Position numbers and translations under genes: made by a program. 64,000 nucleotides of DNA from Streptomyces sp. MMG1121 (lineage in GTDB: Bacteria > Actinomycetota > Actinomycetes > Streptomycetales > Streptomycetaceae). The stretch lies in contig NZ_LGDV01000251.1 in assembly GCF_001280015.1 (NCBI RefSeq), positions 186,001 to 250,000 of the forward strand. Reading direction: 5' to 3'. Below the pieces are notes generated by a model, which did no database searches, was not told where the DNA came from, and saw only the letters and a list, made by a program, of their open reading frames with translations. Positions 29,439 through 38,196 of the stretch are shown piece after piece (positions within the stretch are counted from its first letter, which is position 1; each line of letters begins with the position of its first letter).

Positions 29439-30308
29439 TCAGATGGGCCGGACGGCTATCTTGTCGAGCGCCTCCAACAGGCCCGGCAGCTCGGGGCCCC
29501 GGCCCACCGGCAGGACCTCGCCGGGCTCCTCGTCCAGCAGCACGAACGCGATGTCGTCGGTGCGGGCCACCATCGACCAGCCGGGGCCGTCGGCGCGCAA
29601 GGTACGGGCGTCACCCGGGGCAAACGACGAGCGCACCCGGCCGAGCGGTGGCGGCGAGTCGACGTAGGCGCGCGCCTCCGCGAGCACCCGCCGGACACCG
29701 CGGTGGCCGGCGTGCGGCGTATCCCCGCTCCCCGACGCGGTCTTCTCGGTCTCCCCGCCCTGCGGCGAGGGTCCTGTGGCCTTCGCCGACTCGCCCCGCG
29801 CGGAGAACTCCTCGTCGTTGATCTGTTCCCGCCAGGCCGCCCACTGCAGAGCGATCTCGTCGGCGCCCAGACGGCGCTGGGCCGGCCCCCAGGTGCTGGT
29901 GTCCGGAGGGCTCAGCGCGGGCCCGTCCGTCACCTCGGGGGCGGGGTCGTGCGGTGCGGGGACGTCGGGGGCCGCGACGGCGACCGCCAGAGGCCAGCCC
30001 GGCAGCGCGGCCACGACGGCGCGCTCGTCCGGTGACAGCTCGTACTCCATGCCGCAGTCCCAGGAGGCGATTGCCACGGCGACCAGCGAGACGTCGTCGA
30101 TGACGACCGTCCAGCGGGCACCGGCACCGTCCTGGCCCAGCACCAGGCCGTACCCGTCGGCGCGGGGCGCCAGTCCCATCGCCGCGCACGCTTCCGGATA
30201 GTCGTCGCCCAGAACGCTCGGAAACTGTGCCGGCGTCAGCAGCACCGCTGTCAGCACGTACAGCGCCTCGTCCGCGGTGGTGACGGCCTCATCGTCCGTT
30301 CCGGCCAT
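29439..30308 (-). CDS. Hypothetical protein
   Basis: 289 residues from ATG 30308, GGGGAGG six bases upstream. Cytoplasmic, no membrane segment. The N-terminal half is alpha/beta (ADEALYVLTAVLLTPAQFPSVLGDDYPEACAAMGL, RWTVVIDDVSLVAVAIASWDCGMEYEL). A Pro-rich linker is followed by a helical part (EIALQWAAWREQIND), a low-complexity region, and a C-terminal beta part ending DDIAFVLLDEEPGEVLPVGRGPELPGLLEALDKIA. It looks like a conserved actinobacterial hypothetical protein. No domain or role recognised. Confidence 0.75.
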   Translation of the reverse strand: MAGTDDEAVTTADEALYVLTAVLLTPAQFPSVLGDDYPEACAAMGLAPRADGYGLVLGQDGAGARWTVVIDDVSLVAVAIASWDCGMEYELSPDERAVVAALPGWPLAVAVAAPDVPAPHDPAPEVTDGPALSPPDTSTWGPAQRRLGADEIALQWAAWREQINDEEFSARGESAKATGPSPQGGETEKTASGSGDTPHAGHRGVRRVLAEARAYVDSPPPLGRVRSSFAPGDARTLRADGPGWSMVARTDDIAFVLLDEEPGEVLPVGRGPELPGLLEALDKIAVRPI

Positions 30309-30611
30309 CCCTGCCTCCCCAGTGGTTCGTCCAACCGGGCGCACCCTAGTGCGAGCGGAAGGCCCTTGTCACGACTCCGCACACCACGCGGAGCTGCAGG
30401 TTTCCGCCTGGACGGGGGCGAAACGACCACGATGGACGAGCGGCGTTCCGTGGCCCGTGGGCAGCCCGAGGAAGGCGCTGGCCTGCTCGATCGCCGCCTC
30501 GAACACATTGTGTGCACGCCTCTCTCGCGCCCTTGATCGGTTCGTCGCCCATCGCTCATATTCCGTCACTCACCGTAGAGTTGGACCTCTCCGGAGAAGG
30601 GGGACGGCGCG

Positions 30612-31517
30612 GTGAACCGGTTCGAGCGGCTCGGTAGGATCCGTCGGCTGGATCCGGTGGCGGACGCGGTGGAGATCTACCGGCTGAGTGTGGCCTACGA
30701 GTTCCCCTGGGACTACACGCGCGCCCTTGAGCTGGCCCTTTATCGCACCTACGCGGTGCCGAGCATCGGCCGGCTGCTCGCCGGGACGGCGGAGCTGGTC
30801 GAACGCGCGCAGATGCGGTACGACGACACCGTGCTCCTCCTCGACAGCATCGTGGAGCACGGATTCGCCGCCGAGGAGGGCCGCACGGCGATCCGCCGCA
30901 TCAACCAGATGCACCGCAGCTACGACATCGGCGACGACGACATGCGCTACGTGCTGAGCACCTTCGTCGTGATGCCCAGACGGTGGATCGACGCCTACGG
31001 CTGGCGGCGGCTGTCCCGGCACGAGATCGTGGCGGCCACCGAGTACTACCGCACTCTCGGCCGGTACATGGGCATCCCCGACATCCCCGAGAGCTATGAG
31101 GAGTTCGAGGCGCTCCTCGACGCCTACGAGCGGGACCGCTTCGGCTGGGACGAGCGCGCCCGGCAGGTCTCCGACGCCACCCTCGACCTGATGGCGTCCT
31201 GGTATCCGCGCCCGCTGGCGCCGGTGCTGCGCACGGCGACGCTCGCCCTCCTCGACGAGTCCCTGTTGCGCACGTTCCGCTACTCGCCGCCCAGCACGCC
31301 CGTCACTGCGCTCATGCGCCGCGCCGTCCGCACGCGTGGCCGCCTCGTCCGGCTGCTGCCACCGCGCCGCAAGCCGCATTTCGCCCGCCAGAACTGGGAG
31401 GTGAAGGGTTACCCGGACGGCTACCGCGTCGACGGTCTGGGCACCCGCCCGGTTCCTGGGCTGCGCGGCTGCCCGGTGCGGCACCGGGACGCCTCAGCGG
31501 CTGACGCCCCCGAGTGA
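30612..31517 (+). CDS. Oxygenase MpaB family (DUF2236) protein
   Basis: 301 residues, GTG start after GGAGAAGGGGG. Features of the MpaB/latex-clearing-protein family: the helical start RLDPVADAVEIYRLSVAYEFPWDYTRALELALYRTYAVPSIGRLL, then AIRRINQMHRSYDI, whose His is a candidate heme or metal ligand, and MRYVLSTFVVMPRRWIDAYGWRRLSRHE. Family members include oxygenases that cleave polyisoprene or act in polyketide routes, but most are uncharacterised. Convergent with a short gene whose end overlaps its last codons. Confidence 0.85.
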   Translation: MNRFERLGRIRRLDPVADAVEIYRLSVAYEFPWDYTRALELALYRTYAVPSIGRLLAGTAELVERAQMRYDDTVLLLDSIVEHGFAAEEGRTAIRRINQMHRSYDIGDDDMRYVLSTFVVMPRRWIDAYGWRRLSRHEIVAATEYYRTLGRYMGIPDIPESYEEFEALLDAYERDRFGWDERARQVSDATLDLMASWYPRPLAPVLRTATLALLDESLLRTFRYSPPSTPVTALMRRAVRTRGRLVRLLPPRRKPHFARQNWEVKGYPDGYRVDGLGTRPVPGLRGCPVRHRDASAADAPE

Positions 31518-31715
31518 CGCGAGGGTGTCGCGCAGCCAGACGAGTTCGGCCCGGCTCGTGGCACGTGCGATGGTGAGGGCATCCCGCCGGAAGGGGTCGT
31601 CCAACTCCTCGGCGCGCAGCGGCCGGTCACCGTCGTAGGAGAAAGTAGCGGGCTCTTCGAGGAAGGCCAGTCGGCGTCGCAGTACGGCCGCCTGGGCGGC
31701 CGGCAGCAGCAACAT
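31494..31715 (-). CDS. Small hypothetical protein (73 aa)
   Basis: ATG at 31715. An in-frame stop just upstream limits the start. Helical and charged: QAAVLRRRLAFLEEPATFSYDGDRPLRAEELDDPFRRDALTIARATSRAELVWLRDTLASLGG. The composition and even periodicity look real. Its 3' end overlaps the end of the MpaB gene by 24 bases (convergent), and its 5' end abuts an alpha/beta-hydrolase remnant, so it may itself have lost an N-terminal part. Confidence 0.5.
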   Translation of the reverse strand: MLLLPAAQAAVLRRRLAFLEEPATFSYDGDRPLRAEELDDPFRRDALTIARATSRAELVWLRDTLASLGGVSR

Positions 31716-31723
31716 CGCCGCCT

Positions 31724-32050
31724 ATGGGGAGGGCGAATTCGTCGGAGAAGGGTACGCGCGCGTGCTGGCGGCCGTCGGCCCTCTGCGGGCGGCGACCATG
31801 CGGCTGGCCGACCCGCGCGCCCTGCACCGCAGCGCCGTCGGCCTGCGGCAGGGCTCGGGCCCTGGCACGCGCACGATCCTGGAGGGGCCGTCCGTGGAGC
31901 GTGTCTACCTTCAGGGTGTGCACAGCAGTGCACTGGCGGGGGGTGGTGACGGTGCCCGGCGCCGGGCACAACGTCATGTTCGACAACCCCGCCGCCTTCG
32001 TTGCGGCCGTCGCCGGAACGTACTGGCTCCGCCCGGCGGTTGAGCCGTAG
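31724..32050 (+). pseudogene. Remnant of an alpha/beta-hydrolase gene
   Basis: The C-terminal end of an alpha/beta hydrolase reads VVTVPGAGHNVMFDNPAAFVAAVAGT, where GAGHNVMFDNP carries the catalytic histidine, up to a stop at 32050. Just upstream in another frame is ILEGPSVERVYLQGVHSSALAGG, which matches the strand and helix that normally precede the His loop. The nucleophile region and N-terminus are missing. At least one frameshift and a large deletion explain this. Confidence 0.65.
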
Positions 32051-32087
32051 CGGCTCCGAGCCGCGCGTGTCTTGGCCGGTATGTCGC

Positions 32088-32696
32088 TCAGCTCTCGCGC
32101 GTGGCCAGCGCGAGAAAACGCGCGTCCTCGTCGACGTACGACGTCATGCGCCACCCCGAACGGGCCAGGAGCGGACCGAGGTTGGCCTCGGCGCGCAGGT
32201 CGTCGGCTGTGATCTGCCGGCCCTGCCGTGCCGCCAGGGCCGCGCGCCCGATGGGATGGAACAGCGCGAGCGCGCCGCCCGGCCGCACCACGCGGGCCAG
32301 CTCCCGCAGGTTGCCCACCGGGTGCGGCAGATGGGCGATCAGACCGGCCGCGAACACGGCGTCCAGGCTCTCCGAGCGCAGCGGCAGCGCGGCGACGTCC
32401 GCGAGCAGAAGCCGCCCGTCCCGGTCCCGGCCGGCCCGCACGGCCGCCTGGAGCATCGCCGGAGTCAGGTCGGCGCCCAGCACCACCCCGGAGGGGCCCA
32501 CCGCGGCCCGCAGCGGCGCAAGGGCGCGCCCGGTGCCGCAGCCCGCGTCCAGCACACGATCCCCCGGCCGCAGGCCGAGGTCGGCCACGGCGGCCGCGAA
32601 GGCCGGGCCGTCGTCGGGGAACCGGCTGTCCCAGTCGGCTGCCCGGGCTCCGAAGAACTCCTGCACGTGTGTGTGGTCGTCGCTCATGTTCCGCAT
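32088..32696 (-). CDS. Class I SAM-dependent methyltransferase
   Basis: 202 residues, ATG 32696 behind GAGGA (a second ATG nine bases on is also possible). The Rossmann methyltransferase motifs are clear: motif I GDRVLDAGCGTGRALAPL (about residue 47), acidic residue in GVVLGADLTPAML, motif II-like LLLADVAALPLRSESLDAVFAAGLIAHLPHP, and ARVVRPGGALALFHPIGRAA. Substrate cannot be told. It stands divergent to the MHYT gene. Confidence 0.85.
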   Translation of the reverse strand: MRNMSDDHTHVQEFFGARAADWDSRFPDDGPAFAAAVADLGLRPGDRVLDAGCGTGRALAPLRAAVGPSGVVLGADLTPAMLQAAVRAGRDRDGRLLLADVAALPLRSESLDAVFAAGLIAHLPHPVGNLRELARVVRPGGALALFHPIGRAALAARQGRQITADDLRAEANLGPLLARSGWRMTSYVDEDARFLALATRES

Positions 32697-32822
32697 GATT
32701 CCTCACCGTCACGGGGGATACGTAGGCGCACATGTTCGGGCCGGACCCGATCGTTCCGTCGCATCTGCGTGTCATATTCCAGCACGTTTCGAAATGCGCC
32801 CCCTGTGTGCGCCCGTGCCCCC

Positions 32823-32828
32823 TAGCGT
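32823..32828 (+). promoter_or_regulatory. Putative -10 element for a leaderless MHYT-gene mRNA
   Basis: TAGCGT ends nine bases before ATG 32838, and no ribosome-binding site stands upstream of that ATG. In Streptomyces this spacing is typical of leaderless transcripts that start at the initiation codon. A matching -35 element is not clear. Confidence 0.35.
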
Positions 32829-32837
32829 CCCTTGGCC

Positions 32838-33611
32838 ATGGGACACTTGGACCACGCCGCCTTCGGCTGGCTGACCCCCGTGCTGTCGTACGCGATGGCT
32901 TGCGTAGGCGCGGCACTCGGACTGCGCTGCACCGTCCGCGCACTCGGCACCACCGGTCGTTCGCGCCGCAATTGGCTCGTCACCGCGGCCACCGCGATCG
33001 GGACGGGCATCTGGACCATGCACTTCGTGGCCATGCTCGGCTTCCGCGTCAGCGGCACCGACATCCGCTACGACGTGCCGCTGACCATCCTCAGCCTCCT
33101 CGTCGCCATGGTCGTCGTCTGCGCCGGCGTCTTCGCCGTCGGCTACAGCCGCGACCGCAACCGGGCGCTGCTCCTCGGCGGACTCACCACCGGGCTCGGT
33201 GTCGCCAGCATGCACTACCTGGGCATGGCGGCGGTCAGGCTGCACGGAGACGTCCGGTACGACCCTGTCCTCGTCGGACTGTCGGTGCTGATCGCCGTCG
33301 TGGCGGCGACCGTGGCCCTGTGGGCCGGCCTCAACATCAGGTCGCCCCTCGCGGTCACCGTCGCCTCCCTCGTCATGGGAGCGGCCGTCAGCAGCATGCA
33401 CTACACCGGGATGTTCGCGGTGAGCGTGCGTGTGCACCCCTCCGGCGAGGCCCTGCCCGGGGCCACGGCGATGCAGTTCATCTTCCCCCTCGCCGTCGGC
33501 CTCGGGTCCTATCTCTTCATCACCTCGGCCTTCGTCGCCCTCTCACCCACGGCCGACGAGCGCGAGGCCTCCGCCTCCGCCCAGCGGCCCGTCGAGACCA
33601 TCGCCCGCTAG
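32838..33611 (+). CDS. MHYT-domain membrane sensor protein
   Basis: 257 residues from ATG 32838. Seven membrane segments with the three signature motifs: MHFVAM (about residue 60), MHYLGMA (about 125) and MHYTGMF (about 190). The Met/His pairs are proposed to hold copper and sense oxygen, CO or NO. There is no attached output domain, only a short polar tail. The gene ends 48 bases before the conservon kinase gene on the same strand, suggesting a shared transcript and role as its membrane input (inferred). Confidence 0.92.
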   Translation: MGHLDHAAFGWLTPVLSYAMACVGAALGLRCTVRALGTTGRSRRNWLVTAATAIGTGIWTMHFVAMLGFRVSGTDIRYDVPLTILSLLVAMVVVCAGVFAVGYSRDRNRALLLGGLTTGLGVASMHYLGMAAVRLHGDVRYDPVLVGLSVLIAVVAATVALWAGLNIRSPLAVTVASLVMGAAVSSMHYTGMFAVSVRVHPSGEALPGATAMQFIFPLAVGLGSYLFITSAFVALSPTADEREASASAQRPVETIAR

Positions 33612-33659
33612 CGGGAAACCCCTCCTAGCGACCCGACCCACGCCCCGAGCGAGGAGGCC

Positions 33660-36254
33660 ATGCGCCCATCCCGTACCCGCCCGAGAACCGGCGCCCCGGC
33701 ACACCCCCCGCGCGGCCGCCGCGCGCACGCCGGGCCGCCCGCCGACGAGGTCGGTGACCGTCCTGTCGGTGCGGTGCCGACCACGCCACGCGCGCGTGGA
33801 AACCGCCGGTACCTACGACCCCGTACCGTGCGTGCCAAGGTCGTCAGCCTGCTGATGGTGCCCGTCGTCTCCCTGCTAGCCCTGTGGGCGTACGCCACCG
33901 TCAGCACCGCCCAGGACGTGGCCCGGCTCCGTCAGTCCCAGCGGGTCGACGCCGAACTGCGCACCCCGGTGGCCGCAGCCGTCGCCGCCCTCCAGGCCGA
34001 GCGCACCGCAGCCGTGCGCTGTGCCACCGTGCCGGACCCGGGCGACGCCGGCGACGTCCAGGTGCTGGCCGCCCGAACCGACCGGGCCGTAGCCGCACTG
34101 CGGCTCGGCGGCGACAGCACCGTCGCCGACAGCGAGGAGTTGCCCGCCGACGTCTCCGATCGCCTCGCCAGCTTCGTCTCCGGCGCCGCGCAACTGCGCG
34201 CGCTGCGCACGGCCGTACTCGATCACAAGGCCGGCTGGGGAACGGTGTACGCCCAGTACACGAAGACCATCGGGGCGGCCTTTGCCGTGGACGGCGCTCT
34301 CACCGGCATCCAGCAGGCCGACGTCGGCTCCGACGCGCGCGTGCTGCTCGAATTCTCCAGGGCCGCCGAGGCGCTGGCCCAGGAGGACACACTGCTCAGC
34401 GGCGCACCGACCTCCGACGGTCTCCAGGGCGAGCGGCTGAGGGCGTTCGGTGCCGCCGTCGCCGCGCGCCGCACCCTCACCGAGACGTCCGTCGACGATC
34501 TGCCCGCCGTCCAGCGCGCCGCCTGGCAGCACCTGAGCGGCAGCGACTCCTACAGCACCCTCGGTGCAGCCGAAGACAAGATCCTCGCCGCCGGGCCGGG
34601 CGCCAAGCCGGCTGACACGACACCGCAGGCCGCCTGGGGCTCCGCCCACGCGCGCGTGCAGGACGGCATGCGGAGCATCGCGACGGACACGGGCCGGGCA
34701 GTCGCGGGCCGCGCCGATCCGGTCACGCGCGGACTGGTCAGTCCCGCCGGTGCCGCCGTACTGCTCGGTCTGGCCGCTGTGGTCGCCTCGTTGGTCATCT
34801 CCGTCCGTATCGGACGAGGGCTTGTGGTCGAGCTCGTGAATCTGCGCAACGACGCCCTGGAGATCGCCCGCCGCAAGCTCCCGGAAGCGATGCGCAGACT
34901 GCGCGCGGGCGAGGACCTCGACATCCGGGCAGAGGCCCCCGTCGGACCACCGGCCGAGGACGAGACCGGTCAGGTCTCCGAAGCCCTGACCACCGTCCAC
35001 CGCGCCGCCCTGCGCGCCGCCGTGGAACGCGCCGAACTCGCCAGCGGCATCTCCGGAGTCTTCGTCAACCTCGCCCGCCGCAGCCAGGTGCTGGTCCACC
35101 GCCAGCTCAGCCTCCTCGACAGCATGGAGCGGCGCTCCGACGACCCCGAGGAGCTGAGCGACCTGTTCCGTCTGGACCACCTCACCACCCGGATGCGGCG
35201 CCACGCCGAGAGCCTGATCATCCTCTCGGGGGCGGCACCCGGCCGGGCCTGGCGCATGCCGGTGTCCCTCACGAACGTCGTACGGGCCGCCGTATCGGAA
35301 ATCGAGGACTACGCGCGCGTGGAAGTACGCCGGCTCCCCGAGACGCACGTCATCGGTGCCGCCGTGGCCGACCTCACCCATCTGCTCGCCGAACTCGTCG
35401 AGAACGCGGCCCAGTTCTCGCCACCGCACACGCGCGTACGCGTCATCGGTGAACTCGTCGGCAACGGCTACGCCCTGGAGATCGAGGACCGCGGCCTCGG
35501 CATGGGCGCCGAGACCCTCGCGGGCGCAAACCGGCGCATCGAACAGTCCGAGGCCCTCGACCTGTTCGACAGCGACCGGCTCGGGCTCTTCGTGGTCAGC
35601 CGGCTTGCCTCCCGGCATGACGTCAAGGTGCACCTGCGGACGTCCCCGTACGGTGGCACCACCGCCGTCGTCCTGCTGCCCACGGCTCTGCTCCATGACA
35701 GGTCGACCGAACCTGCTTCCCGCCGGAACGAACAGGTTCGCCACGAGCAGGAACGCGCGTACGCGCACGTGCCCGGCACGAACTGGTCCCAGGAGGCCGT
35801 CGCCGCACGGCCGGACCGCCCAGCCCTCGCGGCCACCGCTTCCGGCCCGTCCAGCACGGCGGACGATCCGGGCCGCCACGGCACGGACGGCGAGTCGGGA
35901 CGCCGTGGCAGGGCAGGGGAGTCGGGACGCCCGGGCACGACCGACGAAACCCCGCACCCCGGCGTCACCGCCTTGAGGCCGCACCGCCCGATGAACGACT
36001 CCGATCCCTCCGACGACCTCCCACGCCGCGTGCGCCAGGCGAGCCTGGCTCCCCAGCTCCGGCACCAACGCCGCGAGGAGCCGGCGCCGCAATCCCCGGG
36101 ACACGGCGACGAACGGCGTACTCCCGAACTGGTGCGGGACCGCATGACGGCTTACCGCGACGGCTGGGTGCGTGGTGGTGGCAGACAGTCCGGCCGGGCC
36201 GCCGCCCCGGAGCCCGAAACGGCCAGTGACAGCAATGAAGGAGACCCGGCATGA
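33660..36254 (+). CDS. cvnA: Conservon sensor histidine kinase CvnA with NIT domain
   Basis: 864 residues, ATG behind GAGGAGG. A basic, disordered start is followed by a membrane helix (VVSLLMVPVVSLLALWAYATV, about 61-81), a large extracellular nitrate/nitrite-sensing-type domain (LQAERTAAV motif), a second helix (GAAVLLGLAAVVASLVISVRIG, about 360), and a HAMP-like linker. The kinase region has the likely phospho-acceptor His in RLDHLTTRMRRHAESL, N box LLAELVENAAQFSPPHTRV, G1 IEDRGLGM and G2 GLFVVSRLASRHDV. The last 170 residues are Pro/Arg-rich. Its stop overlaps cvnB (ATGA). Confidence 0.93.
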   Translation: MRPSRTRPRTGAPAHPPRGRRAHAGPPADEVGDRPVGAVPTTPRARGNRRYLRPRTVRAKVVSLLMVPVVSLLALWAYATVSTAQDVARLRQSQRVDAELRTPVAAAVAALQAERTAAVRCATVPDPGDAGDVQVLAARTDRAVAALRLGGDSTVADSEELPADVSDRLASFVSGAAQLRALRTAVLDHKAGWGTVYAQYTKTIGAAFAVDGALTGIQQADVGSDARVLLEFSRAAEALAQEDTLLSGAPTSDGLQGERLRAFGAAVAARRTLTETSVDDLPAVQRAAWQHLSGSDSYSTLGAAEDKILAAGPGAKPADTTPQAAWGSAHARVQDGMRSIATDTGRAVAGRADPVTRGLVSPAGAAVLLGLAAVVASLVISVRIGRGLVVELVNLRNDALEIARRKLPEAMRRLRAGEDLDIRAEAPVGPPAEDETGQVSEALTTVHRAALRAAVERAELASGISGVFVNLARRSQVLVHRQLSLLDSMERRSDDPEELSDLFRLDHLTTRMRRHAESLIILSGAAPGRAWRMPVSLTNVVRAAVSEIEDYARVEVRRLPETHVIGAAVADLTHLLAELVENAAQFSPPHTRVRVIGELVGNGYALEIEDRGLGMGAETLAGANRRIEQSEALDLFDSDRLGLFVVSRLASRHDVKVHLRTSPYGGTTAVVLLPTALLHDRSTEPASRRNEQVRHEQERAYAHVPGTNWSQEAVAARPDRPALAATASGPSSTADDPGRHGTDGESGRRGRAGESGRPGTTDETPHPGVTALRPHRPMNDSDPSDDLPRRVRQASLAPQLRHQRREEPAPQSPGHGDERRTPELVRDRMTAYRDGWVRGGGRQSGRAAAPEPETASDSNEGDPA

Positions 36255-36688
36255 TCCAGGACCCGCACACGAGGCCCGGCCCGCGATCCGGCGAACTGGA
36301 CTGGCTGCTCGACGACCTGGTGACTCGGGTGAGCGAAGTGCGGCACGCCGTCGTGCTCTCCAACGACGGGCTGGCCGTCGGTGCCTCCACCGCCCTCGCG
36401 CGCGAGGACGCCGAACACCTCGCCGCCGTCGCCTCCGGCTTCAACAGCCTCGCCAAGGGGGCCGGGCGGCACTTCGGAGCGGGCGCTGTGCGGCAGACCA
36501 TGGTCGAGATGGACGATGCGTTCCTCTTCGTGGCCGCCGCGGGTGACGGTTCCTGCCTCGCCGTGCTCACCGCCGTCACCGCCGACATCGGACTGGTCGC
36601 TTACGAGATGGCGCGCCTGGTCAAGCGGGTCGGCGAGCACCTCTACACGCCACCGCGCCTGGCAGCACAGCCGCCCGCCGCGGGGTGA
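36251..36688 (+). CDS. cvnB: Roadblock/LC7 protein CvnB
   Basis: 145 residues. The ATG overlaps the cvnA stop by four bases, giving translational coupling. Single Roadblock/LC7 domain: LDWLLDDLVTRVSEVRHAVVLSNDGLAVGASTAL, EDAEHLAAVASGFNSLAKGAGRHFGAGAVRQTMVEM, FLFVAAAGDGSCLAVLT. Such proteins act as scaffolds or GTPase-activating partners for small GTPases; in conservons CvnB works with the GTPase CvnD. Confidence 0.95.
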   Translation: MIQDPHTRPGPRSGELDWLLDDLVTRVSEVRHAVVLSNDGLAVGASTALAREDAEHLAAVASGFNSLAKGAGRHFGAGAVRQTMVEMDDAFLFVAAAGDGSCLAVLTAVTADIGLVAYEMARLVKRVGEHLYTPPRLAAQPPAAG

Positions 36689-36706
36689 GACGGAAAGGCG
36701 GTACCG

Positions 36707-37120
36707 ATGACCGAGAACCCGATGGACGACCGTCGCGAGCCGGGCAGTCAGTGGTACGACGGCGAGGCCGGGCCGTTGGTCCGTCCGTATGCCATGACGG
36801 GCGGGCGCACGCAGCCGGGGCCCACCGGGGTGCGCTTCGATCTGATCGCCCTCGTCACCCTCGACCTCGCGGCCCCGGCGCTCGACGACGACACCGCGCT
36901 CGGCCCCGAGCACCGGACCCTGATCCGCCTGTGCCGCACGGAGACCCAGTCCGTCGCCGAACTCGCCGCCGACGCCGACCTTCCCGTCGGCGTGGTCAGG
37001 GTGCTCCTCGGGGACCTCCTGGAACTCGGCTGTGTGGTCATCAGCCGCCCCGTGCCCCCGGCGCACCTGCCCGACGAGCGGATTCTGCACGAGGTCATCG
37101 CGGGATTGCGAGCGCTGTAG
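36707..37120 (+). CDS. cvnC: DUF742 protein CvnC
   Basis: 137 residues from ATG 36707. DUF742 features: SQWYDGEAGPLVRPYAMTGGRTQP, FDLIALVTL, LGPEHRTLIRLCRTETQSVAELAADADLPVGVVRVLLGDLLELGCVVISRP, ending HEVIAGLRAL. The middle looks like a winged-helix DNA- or protein-binding fold. Third gene of the conservon, 18 bases after cvnB. Confidence 0.94.
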   Translation: MTENPMDDRREPGSQWYDGEAGPLVRPYAMTGGRTQPGPTGVRFDLIALVTLDLAAPALDDDTALGPEHRTLIRLCRTETQSVAELAADADLPVGVVRVLLGDLLELGCVVISRPVPPAHLPDERILHEVIAGLRAL

Positions 37121-37315
37121 ATGACCGCGCGGAGCACGCCGTACGTCGATCCCCACTCCTATCCGGACGCGTTGCGCCCCGGGCCGGGCGCGAGTCGGTC
37201 ACTTCGGGTGCCTTTCGGTCCAATCGCCCAGAAGTGTGCCCTATTTGTCATGATGCTGACTTCACGCCCGAAGTACCCGGACGCCGACCGCGACCGGTCC
37301 TCCCGAGAGAAGTGA
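37121..37315 (+). CDS. Doubtful short frame between cvnC and cvnD
   Basis: 64 codons starting at the ATG that directly follows the cvnC stop. No domain recognised; the sequence (TARSTPYVDPHSYPDALRPGP...) is Pro/Arg-rich. In most conservons cvnD follows cvnC with little or no gap, so this 197-base insert is unusual. It may be leader, a promoter region for cvnD, or a decayed gene start. Confidence 0.2.
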   Translation: MTARSTPYVDPHSYPDALRPGPGASRSLRVPFGPIAQKCALFVMMLTSRPKYPDADRDRSSREK

Positions 37316-37317
37316 TC

Positions 37318-37920
37318 ATGGTCTCCGAGCACTCCGACGACGCCGGCGAGACTGCCGCACTGGCGCTGAAGATACTGGTCGCCGGCGGGTTCGGCGTCGG
37401 GAAGACGACCCTGGTCGGGGCCGTCAGCGAGATCCGGCCGCTGCGCACCGAGGAACTGCTCAGCGAAGCGGGGCAGTTGGTCGACGACACCGACGGCGTG
37501 GACCGAAAGGTCACCACCACCGTCGCCATGGATTTCGGGCGCATCACCATCCGTTCCGGCCTGTCCCTGTACCTCTTCGGCACTCCCGGTCAGGACCGCT
37601 TCTGGTTCCTCTGGGACGAGTTGTCCCAAGGGGCCCTCGGTGCCGTCGTCCTCGCGGACACCCGGCGCCTGGAGGACTGCTTCCCCGCCGTCGACTATTT
37701 CGAGCACCGGCGCATCCCGTTCGTGGTGGCCGTCAACTGCTTCGCGGGCGCCCGCACCTACGGCGCCCACGACGTCTCCCGCGCCCTCGACCTCGACCGC
37801 GGCACACCTGTCGTGCTGTGCGACGCGCGCGACCGGGACTCCGGCAAGGAAGTCCTGATCCGACTCGTCGAGTACGCGGGGCGGATGCACACCGCCCGGC
37901 TCCTGGACTCGGTCGGCTGA
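37318..37920 (+). CDS. cvnD: Conservon GTPase CvnD
   Basis: 200 residues from ATG 37318 (GTG at 37312 is an alternative). A Ras-like GTPase of the conservon type: P-loop LVAGGFGVGKTTLVGAVSE, TTVAMDFGRI (switch I Thr), G3 variant LYLFGTPGQDRFWFLWDELSQGALGAVVLADTRRLEDCFPAVDYFE, and VVAVNCFAG in place of NKxD. It cycles between GDP and GTP, with CvnB as probable partner, downstream of the CvnA kinase. Confidence 0.95.
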   Translation: MVSEHSDDAGETAALALKILVAGGFGVGKTTLVGAVSEIRPLRTEELLSEAGQLVDDTDGVDRKVTTTVAMDFGRITIRSGLSLYLFGTPGQDRFWFLWDELSQGALGAVVLADTRRLEDCFPAVDYFEHRRIPFVVAVNCFAGARTYGAHDVSRALDLDRGTPVVLCDARDRDSGKEVLIRLVEYAGRMHTARLLDSVG

Positions 37921-38196
37921 GCCCGCGAGATGGCGCCCCTTCGCGGTGTTCTGGCCGATGCTGACGGCTGGTTCCCCTCTGTCCGGCAGACACCGACCCG
38001 CTGCCCCGTCAGGGCTCCCACCGGCGCGAACGGCGGTCAACTTGCCGGTATGTGTACCGTGCGGGACAAACGCCCGACATCACCCGTCGGTCATCTTCTG
38101 TGCCATGCGCCCGTCCGGCTTGCCCGGACGCCGGTCGTGGTGAAGGCTGGCGGGGAGTTCCTCCAGCCAGGGGGTGCATCACGCGGGGAGACGGAG

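Noticed and set aside
37198..37317. An in-frame upstream extension of CvnD with CPICHDADF
   Set aside because: The Cys/His spacing looks zinc-like, but it lies outside the conserved GTPase start and there is no ribosome site for it.
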